From Hypsibius dujardini (Eukaryota > Tardigrada > Eutardigrada > Parachela > Hypsibiidae), in contig LRSR01005740.1 in the NCBI GenBank assembly GCA_001579985.1, forward strand, positions 1-30,036: DNA of 30,036 nucleotides. Direction: 5' to 3'. Made by a program: the position numbers and the translations under genes. Position 1 is the first letter of the stretch; each line of letters starts with the position of its first letter. This document shows positions 1 through 10,072 of this stretch, piece after piece. The notes beneath the pieces were generated by a model. The model searched no databases. It had not been told where the DNA came from and saw only the letters and a list, made by a program, of their open reading frames with translations.

Positions 1-834
1 ACGCGCGTAAGAGTAGCGTGAACGAACTCGAACGGTGGCATGCGCCACAAAAATCAGCCTCTAAATTTTCTATTTCAGTCGAGTTCATCGTTTTCTACAA
101 CCTAGGTGGCTAGTTGCTACTGTTGCTTAGAATTTTGAGTCAAATTTCAGTAAATTGACCAGGGTTAAGTATACTGAATTGTCCTGAATTGCGGTGCGGT
201 GCGGTTTGCAGGGCTCTACTAAAAAACGATGTATTTCAACTGTGACCATACTGTACATCGGCAATCCAACTTACAGAAAAGTGAAGTCAGTTTGCGCCTG
301 CACTATATGTATAACCGGTCATTTTAATAGTAAAAGGGAGTATCGTGTTGAGTCCACAAATGGCAAGCATTTTATTCCTAAGGATCGGTGTTGATGCACA
401 CGAAAATCTAAGGCCGGAGTGCATAGGCCTGAAAGGTTCAAAGTGGGGCACGGCCCACACCGGGGGAGCAGTTGAGAAATTCCAAAATAAACCAATGAGC
501 GTATGACCTTTTCTTTATAGTAGAAAGACGGGGGGGGGTGCACTCATGGCACATGAGGATGCCTACCTTCAACTAAGCGACGTTCAATAGAAATGACGTT
601 CAATTCTCCAAAGATATATATACACATCTTTGGAGAGTTGAAGGTCTTTCTTTGGAGCTTCGCTTGGTACAATATGTAGTATAGATTCCTTTGCCGCCCC
701 ACCTCAACCCATCGCAATTGACGGCAAAGTATAAAAATAAATAACTTTAACCAGTGAATTCATATGGTTAAGGTCACGCAACAGTGCCCAAATAGAACGA
801 GTTACCTCGAAAGAAGAGAGCGCTAGCATACGCA
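1..834. other. non-coding, no gene seen
   Basis: No supportable exon was seen. Short open frames here lack splice signals or family resemblance. The only structures are a nine-G run near 531-539 and a 15-bp inverted repeat at 601-640, listed separately. Confidence 0.5.
601..640. repeat. short hairpin-forming inverted repeat
   Basis: The 15-bp arm at 601-615 is matched by its reverse complement at 626-640 with one mismatch, around a 10-base AT-rich loop (616-625). It could fold as a stem-loop in RNA or DNA. Function is unknown. Confidence 0.6.
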
Positions 835-1320
835 GGGGCTCGTTCAGGACCCTGACAAGTCGGAACTAGCACCCCTCATAAGGTGAGCGAAGGAAATTTT
901 TTTTAAATTGATTCCAGAATTTGGCATATTGTTACTAATCATTTTAAAACTTATGGGTATGGGGGGACCCTCTCCATGGGACCCTTGGAATTTCAGAATA
1001 TTTTAAAAATATTACAGTTTTTCGACGAAATTTGAGATTTGCCAGAACATGAGCTCTCTATTTATGAATACCAATGAGATGTTCAAAACAAGCCAGAATG
1101 ATTGAAATGAGATGAAAAAGGGATGTTTTTAAAAATGTCTTGAAAGTCTCAGGGGGCCTTAGACATCAGGCACCGACAATATCACAAGTTTGAAATCACA
1201 AACGGTATGCCCATTTTTGGGTTCAATTTGTGAAAAAAATTCTTTTTGCCCCTTTTGCCCACCCCCTGGCCCTACCATAAGGCTCGAGGTTCCGAGTTGT
1301 AAGGGTCTGTAACGAGCCCC
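835..1320 (+). mobile_element. non-autonomous TIR element (family A, copy 1)
   Basis: The left end begins GGGGCTCGTT, continues into an ACAAGTCGGAAC motif, and recurs inverted at the right end, which finishes AACGAGCCCC at 1320. The arms match with a few differences over about 45 bp. The interior is AT-rich with no transposase frame, so it behaves like a MITE. Related copies lie at 21756-22402 (plus) and 12428-12796 (minus). No convincing target-site duplication was found. Confidence 0.72.
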
Positions 1321-1799
1321 AGATTCATACGTGAAAGCATAACCTATCGAGACCATCCCAGGTCGATGTTTTTCTGAATCACACAATGTACTGTAGAAGA
1401 CTACTGGTTAGGTGCCACGGTATTTACAAATGTGACTCAACGTATTCCCAGAAATTTTCCATCCCGCTGAGATGGATATTCTTCAACGGGGGGGGGGGCG
1501 GGGAGCGGGGTTAAATCAGTACTGCGGTCATGTTGACAGCATGCTAAATATCATGAATTCAATCCTTCTTTATGGGTATAAAGACCCTAATCGATTAACC
1601 AAGCGTTCTTCCTGAATGAGTTTGAAGCTTTCGAAGGGTTGATATTCTTAAATTCCCATTTAAGTACTACCAGTTTTCATAGCGGAAGAATACGAGCGAA
1701 ACATTATTTCGCATTGCTCGCCTTAAATTGACTTTGCCTAGCTCGAAAACATATGTTCTGACTATAGAGCCTTTTTTGAGCCTGTGAAAGCTGCTCGCC
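1321..1799. other. intergenic region upstream of a small secreted-protein gene
   Basis: No gene seen. It contains an 11-base G run near 1490-1500 and a TATAAAG at 1577-1583, the only promoter-like motif upstream of the ATG at 1800. Confidence 0.4.
1577..1583 (+). promoter_or_regulatory. possible TATA box
   Basis: TATAAAG lies about 217 bp upstream of the ATG at 1800. Position and sequence are compatible with a promoter, but there is no independent support. Confidence 0.25.
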
Positions 1800-2159
1800 A
1801 TGGAATCTCGAATGCTGAGATTTAGCCTAGTGCTGTTAGCCTTGATAGTACTCAACCCGTCAATCGTCAGAGAAGCCAAATGCGGCGCGGTATTTCGCTG
1901 GTCTCAAAGGAATCTGCCGAGCAATGGTACGTTTAGAAATTACGATCAAGAATTGATCCATATAACACTCTCTGAACATCTTTCAGCATATCTGAGATCT
2001 CAACTGAGTGGATTTTTGCCGAGTGAGACAGTGCCCCCACCGTCTGTTCTACCTCTTGGCGATGAGACGCGCCACAACCAAATCCCGCGAAGAGAGCACG
2101 ACGAAGCAAAGTCCAGCATTCCCACGCGGAAGCCCATGAAGAACTGGTACCTCGGATGA
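1800..2159 (+). CDS. small secreted protein or peptide-hormone precursor (hypothetical)
   Basis: This is a 119-codon open frame whose ATG has a strong start context (GCC ATG G). Residues about 5-28 form a hydrophobic signal peptide (MLRFSLVLLALIVLN) followed by a likely cleavage site near AKCGA, so the product is predicted to be secreted. The rest is polar and proline-rich, with dibasic RR (about residue 97) and RK (about residue 110) sites, and it ends MKNWYLG before the stop. A terminal glycine after a dibasic site is the usual layout of an amidated neuropeptide, but I do not recognise the peptide. A 60-nt stretch at 1927-1986 has perfect intron signals (GTACGT...TTTCAG) and a length divisible by three, so spliced and unspliced forms would both stay in frame. 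It could also be an unexpressed frame. Confidence 0.42.
   Translation: MESRMLRFSLVLLALIVLNPSIVREAKCGAVFRWSQRNLPSNGTFRNYDQELIHITLSEHLSAYLRSQLSGFLPSETVPPPSVLPLGDETRHNQIPRREHDEAKSSIPTRKPMKNWYLG
1927..1986 (+). other. possible 60-nt in-frame intron
   Basis: It starts GTACGTTT and ends with a pyrimidine-containing CATCTTTCAG. Removing it deletes 20 codons without shifting the frame of the small secreted protein. A 71-nt intron in the Gr-like gene (22566-22636) shows that short introns occur in this genome. Confidence 0.4.
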
Positions 2160-2284
2160 GGAGGGCTTTACCAAACCTTGGTCATAAGTTATGGACTAAA
2201 TGCTGCTAAACTAAACACTGTTTTCGCTTTGCAACACACTGAGCACCAAGCATTTTCTCTCTGTATAATATGGCTAGCAGACGT

Positions 2285-2905
2285 AACCCTTCGTATGCTA
2301 GGCTGATTAGTGTTCGCTGTTGACTAGGTGAGTATATTTAAGCCCCTCGACTCCAAAGCTGCAAAATACTCGTAGGATATTTTCGAATTAGGGCTGAGGC
2401 AGACTTACTGGTCCTAACAACGACGCTGACGCATCCTTCTGTCCGATGCATTGTCTTTATCCTTAATTAACGGTGCGCACTTTCTTTCACAATGCTGATT
2501 GACCCTTATGGTCCACAATGCCTAACATTACATAACGTTACTACATGTTAATTAAAAGACCATTATTTGTTTCAAAACTATATGTGTAGAAGTAATAACT
2601 TTGGGTATTAAATTTTGGGTACATTCTATTTGCACAATAAAACAGCACTATATTTCTGATTCGACTTATTTCCATTTTAATTCGGAATTAAAAGGACTCT
2701 TTTGGTCGGTAGCACTACTACAAAACACAGTTCGTTCACTTAGTTTATGAACTGTAGAATACTCAGTTCAGTCAGTTGTCTGGCAGAACATTCACAATCA
2801 GCACTCAGAAATTGGGCTTATTTTTTTACCGGTTGTAATATTTTTCAGTCAAACTGATGCAGGGGCCAAAAAGAGCTTACAATTCAGCCTAGCATACGAA
2901 GGGTT
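2285..2905. mobile_element. non-autonomous DNA transposon with perfect 22-bp TIRs
   Basis: The 22-bp sequence at 2285-2306, beginning AACCCTTCGTATGC, recurs exactly as its reverse complement at 2884-2905. The 621-bp interval is AT-rich and shows no transposase frame, so it looks like a MITE or deletion derivative. The perfect ends suggest recent insertion. No obvious target-site duplication was found. An AATAAA at 2636-2641 lies inside it and could serve as a poly(A) signal for the upstream secreted-protein frame. Confidence 0.75.
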
Positions 2906-4100
2906 GTCCTTGTCACCACTATTGAATTTTTAATTTAGCAGTTAGTAATATTGTATTTCTGCACAGTGAAGTGTGTTCCTCGTGCTTGTATTCAGCATTG
3001 TACTCATTATTGTAAAGAGGACGGCGGGTTAAAACAAAATATTTTTAAAGCGGCGCATGCAATGCGAAAAGATAGTCAGGCTTCAACGTACCGTAATTAA
3101 CAAAAAGAACTGCCGGGTAAACGATCGCGACAAAAAAATGAAGATTAAGAAACAAGAAAATGCAACGTTCGTTACAATTACTTTCGTGTACTTCTCAGTG
3201 CAATTTTTGTTTATTCATCCCAAATCAAAGCGGACCCCGCCCAATTTACAGATTTATTCGGCGTCTCTCCGTCACACAAATCGCACATTGCATATAACCC
3301 TCACGGCTCACCATAAAATAAGTATCATTGCTAAATGCTTTGAAAGGGAACTCGCCCTGTCAGCTAGCTTATCAGACCGTACATCAGCCGTGTTTCGGCC
3401 TTCTCCTCTCCTTGTGTGTGTGTGTGTGCTTAAGGAGAAAGAGAGAGCAAGAGAGAATGCAACCTTCGGCGTGACACACATCAGCTGAGAGAGCAGTGTA
3501 ACATGCATGGCTTTGCCTTCAGAACCTCGCGTCGACGTCTACCACTCTCATCAGGCCGGAATTCTGTCAAGGAAAAACAACAACTTCTATCGCAGCACAA
3601 TCCTCTTTTTCGCTGAACGCAGATTTCAATTACCATGAACTCATAACTTCTCCCTACTCTCTTTATTCTCTTATCTCTTATCTTTCTCTCCAAGAAACTT
3701 TCAATACGTCTTGTGTCTCTCAGCATAATCGCTGTTTGGAAATTCATTATTCAAACCGAACCGCGCGCCAGCACAGACAGAAATCTTAAAAGTACCCTAC
3801 CCTATTGTACATATAATTGTTATCCTCTCGACACAGCATTTCATGCCTACACAGTAAACTTTGGACCCATCGTCTGCCCTATTACCCATACTTGTGTGCC
3901 TGCCTCAACAACCACGTTCAAGGTATCCTGCCTTCTATTTACTACAAACTGTCAAGAGCCCGCCTCGAGCACTCTTTTAGTGTGTGATTATACAGTAATA
4001 CACGTACACAGCCTAACTCTTTTCCTCGGCAAGACGGTACTCTAACACCGTGTACACCGGTGAATGAGTCAGTCCCTTCACATAGATTCCTCAGTGGCCG
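2906..4100. other. upstream region of the carbonic anhydrase gene, no gene seen
   Basis: A 143-codon open frame at 3057-3488 has no family resemblance and runs through a GT tract and a GA-rich tract near 3412-3455. I read this as non-coding or 5' regulatory sequence. Confidence 0.45.
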
Positions 4101-4106
4101 CGTTGA

Positions 4107-4114
4107 TATAAAAG
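4107..4114 (+). promoter_or_regulatory. TATA box of the carbonic anhydrase gene
   Basis: TATAAAAG lies about 30 bp before a CTCATA initiator-like sequence near 4131-4136, and 139 bp before the first ATG of the gene (4253). The spacing fits a TATA-dependent core promoter, giving a predicted 5' UTR of roughly 120 nt. Confidence 0.6.
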
Positions 4115-4252
4115 CACAGCAGAGCATCGTCTCATATACTTCTCAAAAAAAATTTCCGCCGAAAGTCACTTTAGTACTTTAACCGGATTCTTTCAGGGTT
4201 ATTTTTTGTCCCATAGAGCCCGCCATTTTTCCGTTTAATTCATTTCGATACC

Positions 4253-4600
4253 ATGCTTTGCAGTGCCCATGAACTAGCGTGTGTGGACTGCCTGGCCACC
4301 CTCAAGTTAGCCAGTGCAGCGGCACAACAGGAGCCTCATCAGTCGGTGACTAGTCCCAGGGACCCCGCCGGTGCGGAATCGACCCCGCCCAATACCCCCA
4401 ACGACGGCGAGTCCGCTTGTCGCTCGCATGAAGCCTTGGTAGACGGGACTGCCGTACCTTTACCCACCTCGCCGAACGGGAAACGGGACGCCAGTATGGT
4501 CTTCGGGATTGATAAGGTCCTCTCGGGGATTGTCAAGTACCATCAGACGGTGCGCAACGGGATGGTCGAGCAGTTTCGGCGGGTTCGCGACAATCCTGTG
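4253..4600 (+). CDS. beta-carbonic anhydrase exon 1
   Basis: Codes residues 1-116 and ends in phase 0 before GTACGT at 4601. The conserved N-terminal helix begins at Met82 (MVFGIDKVLSGIVKYHQ). The 81 codons before it are low-complexity and have no recognised homology. Both possible ATGs have acceptable start contexts; the one at 4496 is better. Confidence 0.9.
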
Positions 4601-7600
4601 GTACGTGATCTCTAGTGTTGTTCAAATTAATGTAAGATAAGGGTTAAAAACGGGATTGTAAATGGCCGAAAGACAGGCATTTTATTTCTTAAATCCAACC
4701 ACTTTAAATGTAATTTTAAAGAGTCAGTTTTGGCTGAGGGTTAATTTTTTATTTGATTTACATTCAGGCTCGTGCTTGATAATTTTTAATTTAATTTAAA
4801 TTCTGTCATTGGTATAGACGTTGAGAATCAATTTTTCAATTTATATTTACTGACGCTTTGCTAGATAGTAATCGTGATTGATTGATGAATTAAGTAATTG
4901 TCGCAAGTTATAATCAATCATGCAATCCATCTCAGTGTCCCTTGAGACACCCATCAAAAAGCGACTCTTAATTTTATTTAAATAAACTGTTTCCTGTATT
5001 CAAAATTCAAGAAATAAAGACACTATATAGCAGCATATAAAGTCGAAAAAGTTAGTGAAATTTAGTGGTATTTATCAGCAATATTATTTTAAAGATGCGG
5101 TGGCTTAAAAGTACTTTTTTTGTTTATTAAATTATTTGAAATTACATAATCTATTATTTGCTTTAAAAAGGAAGAGACGAGCCTGTTTTTTGTTGTTGAT
5201 TTATATGTCCGGGGGGATGTGACGTGATTCGATGCGAATTTAACGATGTTTTAATCGCCGCGAGGGCGAGGAAGTGATGATAAGATTTGCCGTGATTGAG
5301 ATTATTTTCGTACCTCACAGAACGTGACTGATTTCGAGGGAATTTTTGGGCAGATAACAGACGTAATGGCGCTTCTTTTGAACGGAGAACTTTTTATCGA
5401 AGCCAACGAATCAAGTCGATAGGAATTTAATTGAATTTTCGTGATCGATTGTTTGGTCGTTATCATTGATTGGTCACTTGACAAGCAGCGTTGATATTTG
5501 ATGGAACCACCATTAATGCATGTTATGAACACGGTCGATTGATTGATCAGTTGACTTAGTAGTTCAAGTTTTAAACCCGATATGGTTTTTTAATTGACTG
5601 ATGTATTAGGTGGATAACTGGTTATTATGTAGGAACTTGTTTGATTCGATGCAAGCTTGATTGGCGGATGGTTAAAAGGTTGACTGACCGACCTATGTCT
5701 GTTTTCTTCAGCCCTCGGTGTTGATGTTCACCTGCATGGATTCTCGCATGATTCCCTCGCGCTTCACACAGTCCGACGTCGGAGAGATGTTTATTGTCCG
5801 GAATGCCGGTAAGCTCAAACTTGTCTGCAGTAGTCTGAATGGGAACATGAGGCTACTTCTCTGCGTCTGTCTGTCTGTCTATCTCTCTAATTGTCTATCT
5901 GCCTGGCTTCCCATCCGCCTATCTGTGTCTGACTGCATGTATGTCTGTTTGGCTGTCTTTTTGTGTATACTCTATTTCACTTGCTTGTACTAGTCTTAGT
6001 GATCCTCTGAGATACGTTCTTATCTGCACGTGATGTGCATTACTTGTGTATACGTTGACTGCCGTTCAAGTCCTCTATTGAGGTGGGCCACTTCGAGCAA
6101 TAAAAAAATACCTGTTTGCCTGTGGTTTCTTTGAACATTTCTTATTGTCTGCGCAAGCTATAAATGTCTAAACCTCGCTTTCTCGCTTTCGCTGAACATT
6201 GAAAAACACACTGTCTCTACGTCTGAATGATCTCTGTGCATATCCTTTAACTTGTGTCTGCTGCGGCATGGGTTGTCTAACCCTAGGTACAAGTCGTGTC
6301 TGTTCGCTGGAGTTTGTCTGAAAGGTTATCTCCTTGTCTGAAACTCTTGTTTCCTTCCCGTTTGACCTTACAGAAAGCACATACCGTTATAACTGCGAAA
6401 TGTTGTCTGTCTGTCTTCCTTGTCTGAGCAGTTTTTAATTCTCCTTGCAGGTGTTTTAATTCCGCATCATAAATATTACGGCAATGATGCCACTATAAGT
6501 AAGTCGCCGCCACACCTTGGTCAGCGGAAAAAGACGTGCCTGTCTGTTTCCTTGTCTGTTTTCTCATCGGAAAAAGAACAATCAACTGACTGGTGTGACA
6601 AATTTTAAACTGTCATCTAGAGACGGATATGATGAATTGCGGTGTCTGAATTTGCACCATTAACTCGTCTCTCATGCTTACATTTCGTTTTCTCCCCCCC
6701 CCCCTGTAGCGACCGAGCCTGGTGCCTTGGAATTGGCATGCGTAATCAATGCCGTCCAGGATATCATCGTTTGCGGACATTCCGACTGCAAGGTCAGCGC
6801 TGCCTGGAACTTTATTTCGGTCGCATTGTCATGCCTAGTCTGCCTTTTTTGCGGTCCAAACTTCAAGTTTATGTTTACGTAATATGAAACCTCGTGCAGA
6901 TGTATTCCGTATGGGCTTGCTTAAGCCAGTTAATTTTATTTTTAATCATTTTTTTTCTTATCCCATTCAGTTCAATTCATCAATTTTATTTCAATATTTA
7001 TTAAATTGAAACTTAATCGAGTTTGTGAGGGAGCATCTTTGTCAAGCATGTAAATTATCTGTACTAAATTAGTTTGTATCTAAATATCTTTCAGTTTTCG
7101 TCTTCGTTTTCGGTTGCATGAAATAGTTTGGGGAAATAGTTTGGATCTTTAACAGGAATGTATTGTTTCTTTGTAATTGAAATGAATACATTTTTTATTA
7201 TAGCTAGGTGCTCGCTTTTATTTTTTAGTATTGCAGATCGTTCGAGCGGTGAAAGTATATCGCGTGCGTTAGCTTTCTACTTTTTTCGTGGACTCTTATT
7301 CGTGGTCTTCATACATTTGGTTGGTGTAAAATGAGTGTACCTTGCTTCTAATGAGACTCAAATTGACCAGAGCTAATAACAAAAATAAAAAGCATTGTTT
7401 GTTTTTTCGTCTATTTTGTCGATTAAAAAATATCTTACACGTTCAAACCGGGGTGTTGAAGCTGTAGCTTGCAATTTTTTGGTAACCTATTTGGTATAAA
7501 CTCAAACCGCGTGATGCTCGAGGTGCTGTGGCAAAAAAAAATTATCTAATCTGTTTCGATTTTTTGATAGGCCATGAATCTGCTGCAGTCTCTGAAGGAG

Positions 7601-9807
7601 GACAAGTCGTGCGAAGTGAAGAACTTTCACGACTCACCGCTTCGTTCCTGGTATGACAACGGTTTCTTAACTCCACGTGTGTCTGATCTCTGTCCGATGT
7701 CTGAAACTGTTTATTAATAGACTGCCTGACAAACCGGCATATTGACAGGCAGACAGACATACAGACAGATAGGCAGACAGACTGCCAGTCAGCCAGACAG
7801 ACAGGCAGACAGGCATTTAAACAGCCAGACGGGATAGGTAGATAGACAGATATACAGGCAGACAAGACGAGGAGAAAAGGCACAAAATGTTGCAGGCAGA
7901 CAGACTCGACTTGAAGAAGAAAAAGAAGAGGCCAAGAAAAAGTGCCTTGTTTAGACAGGCAGACAAGTGGACTCAAGAACGCTCTGTGACTCTACTATGG
8001 TATCTTATCACACAATAAAGGTTAAAACTTGTGTTTGTTGTTGCAAACGTGCATACATTTATTTCCGCTCCCACCGTCAAACCTTTCACTAAATTTCTCA
8101 ATTCTACGAAACATTTGTGCTTCTTTGCATTTCTAATTGCAATGTCGTACCGTTTCACTGGCCTACGTACATAATAATACACCTCAATTGTTAGTTAAGA
8201 TCGATCAATTGCGTCTGAAAAAGGCCATGAGAGCCGGATGTGAAAGCAATTGATTGAGTTAGGCAGTCTGTTGTTATATGTCAAGAAGCAGGCCGAGGGA
8301 GGTCATTCTGCGAAACTGAATGTTTTATCTTTATGTAGGCAGTCAGGCGGGTATTTCGGCGAAGATGAATATTAAAAAGTGTTCACAGATTGAATAATCA
8401 TGTCGTTTGTCGTTTCGAATGGTGATTGCGGCCGTTCTTATGGCGAACTCAATCTGTAGAGAAGCAAAACAGGCTCAGTTCGAAGAATTTGACACACAAA
8501 AAAGCAAATCAATTTGGGTATTCTTGCCGACTCAATCGCAGTTCCTTTGTGGGCGAAGAACTATTCAGTGAATACCAAACGTTAGCCGCTTTCAATACCC
8601 CGAACCCACTTTGCCTATCTGTCTGTGTCATTCTGTTCATGTCTATCTTTCTATCCGTCCATCTGTCTGCCTCTCCGTTCATCTGTCTATTTGTCTGTTT
8701 GTCTGTCTAGTTTATATCTGTCTAAATGTATTGTCTGACTGTCATGTCTGTCCAGCTGACTGCGTGTTCGTCTGTCCTTTGGTTTGTCTGTCTGCCTGCT
8801 TCTCTGCCTGCTTCTCTGCCTGCTTGAATAAATCTCATTTTTTCCTTCATCTTCCTTGGGATTGCTCTTGACCGTTTCGTTTAATTTTTATTTCCGTTAT
8901 AGGGTTTGGCGATACGGAGGTGATTCCTATACACATTTCGAGACAATGTTGCGGGCGGAGAAGAACCGACTGGTCTTTAAGGAGGGTAACCACGCCCACG
9001 AAGCCGTAATCGATCCGCGAAACCAGTTCTCCATCGCCGATAAGTTCTCGCAAGTCTCCACGCTACATCAGCTGGAGAACATCACTTCCTATCCCTTTAT
9101 GCAACGGCTCGTTGATGGCGGTCTCGTTCGGTTACACGTACGTTTCTGTCTGTCTGAATCTCTGTTTAGGTGCCTGTTTGTCTCTGTCTGTTTGTCAGTC
9201 TGCCTGTTTGTCTGTCTGCCGCCTGTCTGTTTGTCTATCTGTTATTCGTCAGCCATTTTGTCTATCTGCCTTAGTGCCTTTTCATCTCTCGGTCTGTTTA
9301 CTTCCATGTCTGTATATCATCCTATTTAAACTTCTTTCCGCCTGACTGACTGATTATCTGTTTATTTGACTGTATATGTTGGGTTATTGGCCGAACTATC
9401 TTCCAGTCTGCCTGTCTGATTGTTCGTCATTTATCGGACTATGTCGATTTTTGTGTCCTTCCTTTGTCTGCCTACATATGTACTGATCTGATACTTTGCC
9501 TGACCTTCTCTCTGTGCGTTGGTCTGCTTCTCTATTTGACTGTTGTCTTCGTTTTTCGTTAATAGTCTGCCTGTTTTTCTGTAAGTATCTTTCTCGCTTC
9601 GAAAATAATAGTCTTACGAGATGTTTGCTTTTATTTCAGGCGATGTGGTTCGACATTTATACCGGCAACATCTTCTACTTCAGCAAGCCGCACAAGTCCT
9701 TCATCGAGATCACCGAAGAGAACTGGGACGACTTCCTGGACGAGAAGGAACGAGAGGCCTTGAATAAGCAAGTCAAATTTGGCATGCGCCAAAATTTGAT
9801 GACTTAA
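4253..9807 (+). CDS. beta-carbonic anhydrase, seven exons, complete
   Basis: A zinc enzyme that interconverts CO2 and bicarbonate; animal beta-class members are often mitochondrial. Exons: 4253-4600, 5712-5808, 6451-6498, 6710-6792, 7571-7650, 8903-9137, 9640-9807. Every junction is GT-AG and the frame is continuous, giving 352 residues. The zinc ligands and catalytic pair are present: Cys124-x-Asp126-x-Arg128 (CMDSR) in exon 2, and His188 with Cys191 (CGHSDC) in exon 4. Other family signatures are RNAG (exon 2 into 3), TTEPGALELA (exon 4), FSIADKFSQVSTLHQLENI (exon 6) and MWFDIYTGNIFYF (exon 7). The family normally starts at the equivalent of Met82 (ATG 4496, strong context A at -3, G at +4), giving 271 residues. 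The 81-codon GC-rich extension from 4253 is Pro/Ser/Ala-rich and not an obvious mitochondrial presequence, so the start is uncertain. TATA at 4107 and AATAAA at 10067 frame the gene. Confidence 0.95.
5712..5808 (+). CDS. beta-carbonic anhydrase exon 2 (CxDxR active site)
   Basis: Codes residues 117-148 plus one base. Acceptor TTTTCTTCAG at 5702-5711, donor GTAAGC at 5809. It carries CMDSRMIPSRF, with the zinc-binding Cys and the Asp/Arg catalytic dyad, and ends in the RNAG motif. Confidence 0.95.
5860..6600 (+). repeat. degenerate TCTG tetranucleotide tracts in carbonic anhydrase introns 2 and 3
   Basis: Repeated TCTG/CTGT units lie near 5863-5960 and, more decayed, through 6300-6560. They produce misleading open frames rich in CLSV. 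They lie wholly in the introns apart from the 48-nt exon 3. Confidence 0.75.
6451..6498 (+). CDS. beta-carbonic anhydrase exon 3 (48-nt micro-exon)
   Basis: Acceptor CTCCTTGCAG at 6441-6450, donor GTAAGT at 6499. It codes 16 residues (GVLIPHHKYYGNDATI), the loop that follows RNAG in ecdysozoan family members. The frame fits only this pair of splice sites. Confidence 0.92.
6710..6792 (+). CDS. beta-carbonic anhydrase exon 4 (HxxC zinc site)
   Basis: Acceptor follows a poly(C) run ending CCCTGTAG at 6709; donor GTCAGC at 6793. It codes residues 165-192, including TTEPGALELACV and CGHSDCK with the second and third zinc ligands, His188 and Cys191. Confidence 0.95.
7571..7650 (+). CDS. beta-carbonic anhydrase exon 5
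   Basis: Acceptor TTTTTGATAG at 7561-7570, donor GTATGA at 7651. It codes AMNLLQSLKEDKSCEVKNF and the start of the segment that continues as SW-VWRYGG in exon 6. It ends with two bases of a Trp codon, completed by the first base of exon 6. Confidence 0.92.
7738..7965 (+). repeat. CAGA tetranucleotide tract (reverse orientation) in intron 5
   Basis: Interrupted CAGA/GACA units occur on the sense strand, the complement of the TCTG tracts in the other introns. A TCTG tract follows in the same intron at about 8608-8825, so the two could pair in the pre-mRNA. Confidence 0.8.
8608..8825 (+). repeat. TCTG tetranucleotide tract in intron 5
   Basis: Decayed TCTG/TCTA/TCTT units end in three copies of a GCCTGCTTCTCT-like unit near 8795-8824. 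This is the sense-strand complement of the CAGA tract about 650 bp upstream in the same intron. Confidence 0.8.
8903..9137 (+). CDS. beta-carbonic anhydrase exon 6
   Basis: Acceptor TTCCGTTATAG at 8902, donor GTACGT at 9138. It codes residues 219-297, including the conserved FSIADKFSQVSTLHQLENI helix and SYPFMQRLV. Confidence 0.95.
9140..9600 (+). repeat. TCTG tetranucleotide tract in intron 6
   Basis: It begins directly after the donor of exon 6 and fills most of the intron, becoming more decayed toward the acceptor. The six introns of this gene are unusually rich in this one repeat. Confidence 0.75.
9640..9807 (+). CDS. beta-carbonic anhydrase terminal exon
   Basis: Acceptor TTATTTCAG at 9639. 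It codes residues 298-352 and a TAA stop. It carries MWFDIYTGNIFYFSK, the family's last beta strand, and a charged C-terminal helix that is somewhat longer than usual. Confidence 0.95.
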   Translation, partial: AMWFDIYTGNIFYFSKPHKSFIEITEENWDDFLDEKEREALNKQVKFGMRQNLMT

Positions 9808-10066
9808 TCGCGCGGGATACGGGACCGGACAAAGAAACCTTCTATTTATGGGCTGCTTTGGGTGGGGGTCATTTGCTATATACACACGCAATACTTTCTA
9901 TATCTTGCCGCTACCTTTCCTTGTTGCTTTTTTTGCAAAAGGAGTCTCATTACAGTATGAACTCCATGTGCTCTAATGCTTCAAACCTTGAACAATTGCG
10001 GATTCGGAAAGCCCAATGGCTCCTCAATCTTTTAGTGTGAAAACCCGGAGATTTGGACATTATTGG

Positions 10067-10072
10067 AATAAA
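10067..10072 (+). terminator. poly(A) signal of the carbonic anhydrase gene
   Basis: A canonical AATAAA lies 260 nt after the stop codon and is followed by GT-rich sequence. It is the first such hexamer downstream of the gene. Confidence 0.6.

Noticed and set aside
3057-3488. 143-codon plus-strand open frame
   Set aside because: No signal peptide, domain or splice partner, and it crosses GT and GA simple repeats. Likely chance.
8426-9345. Open frames rich in CLSVCLSV
   Set aside because: They are translations of the TCTG tetranucleotide tract inside introns, read in several frames.
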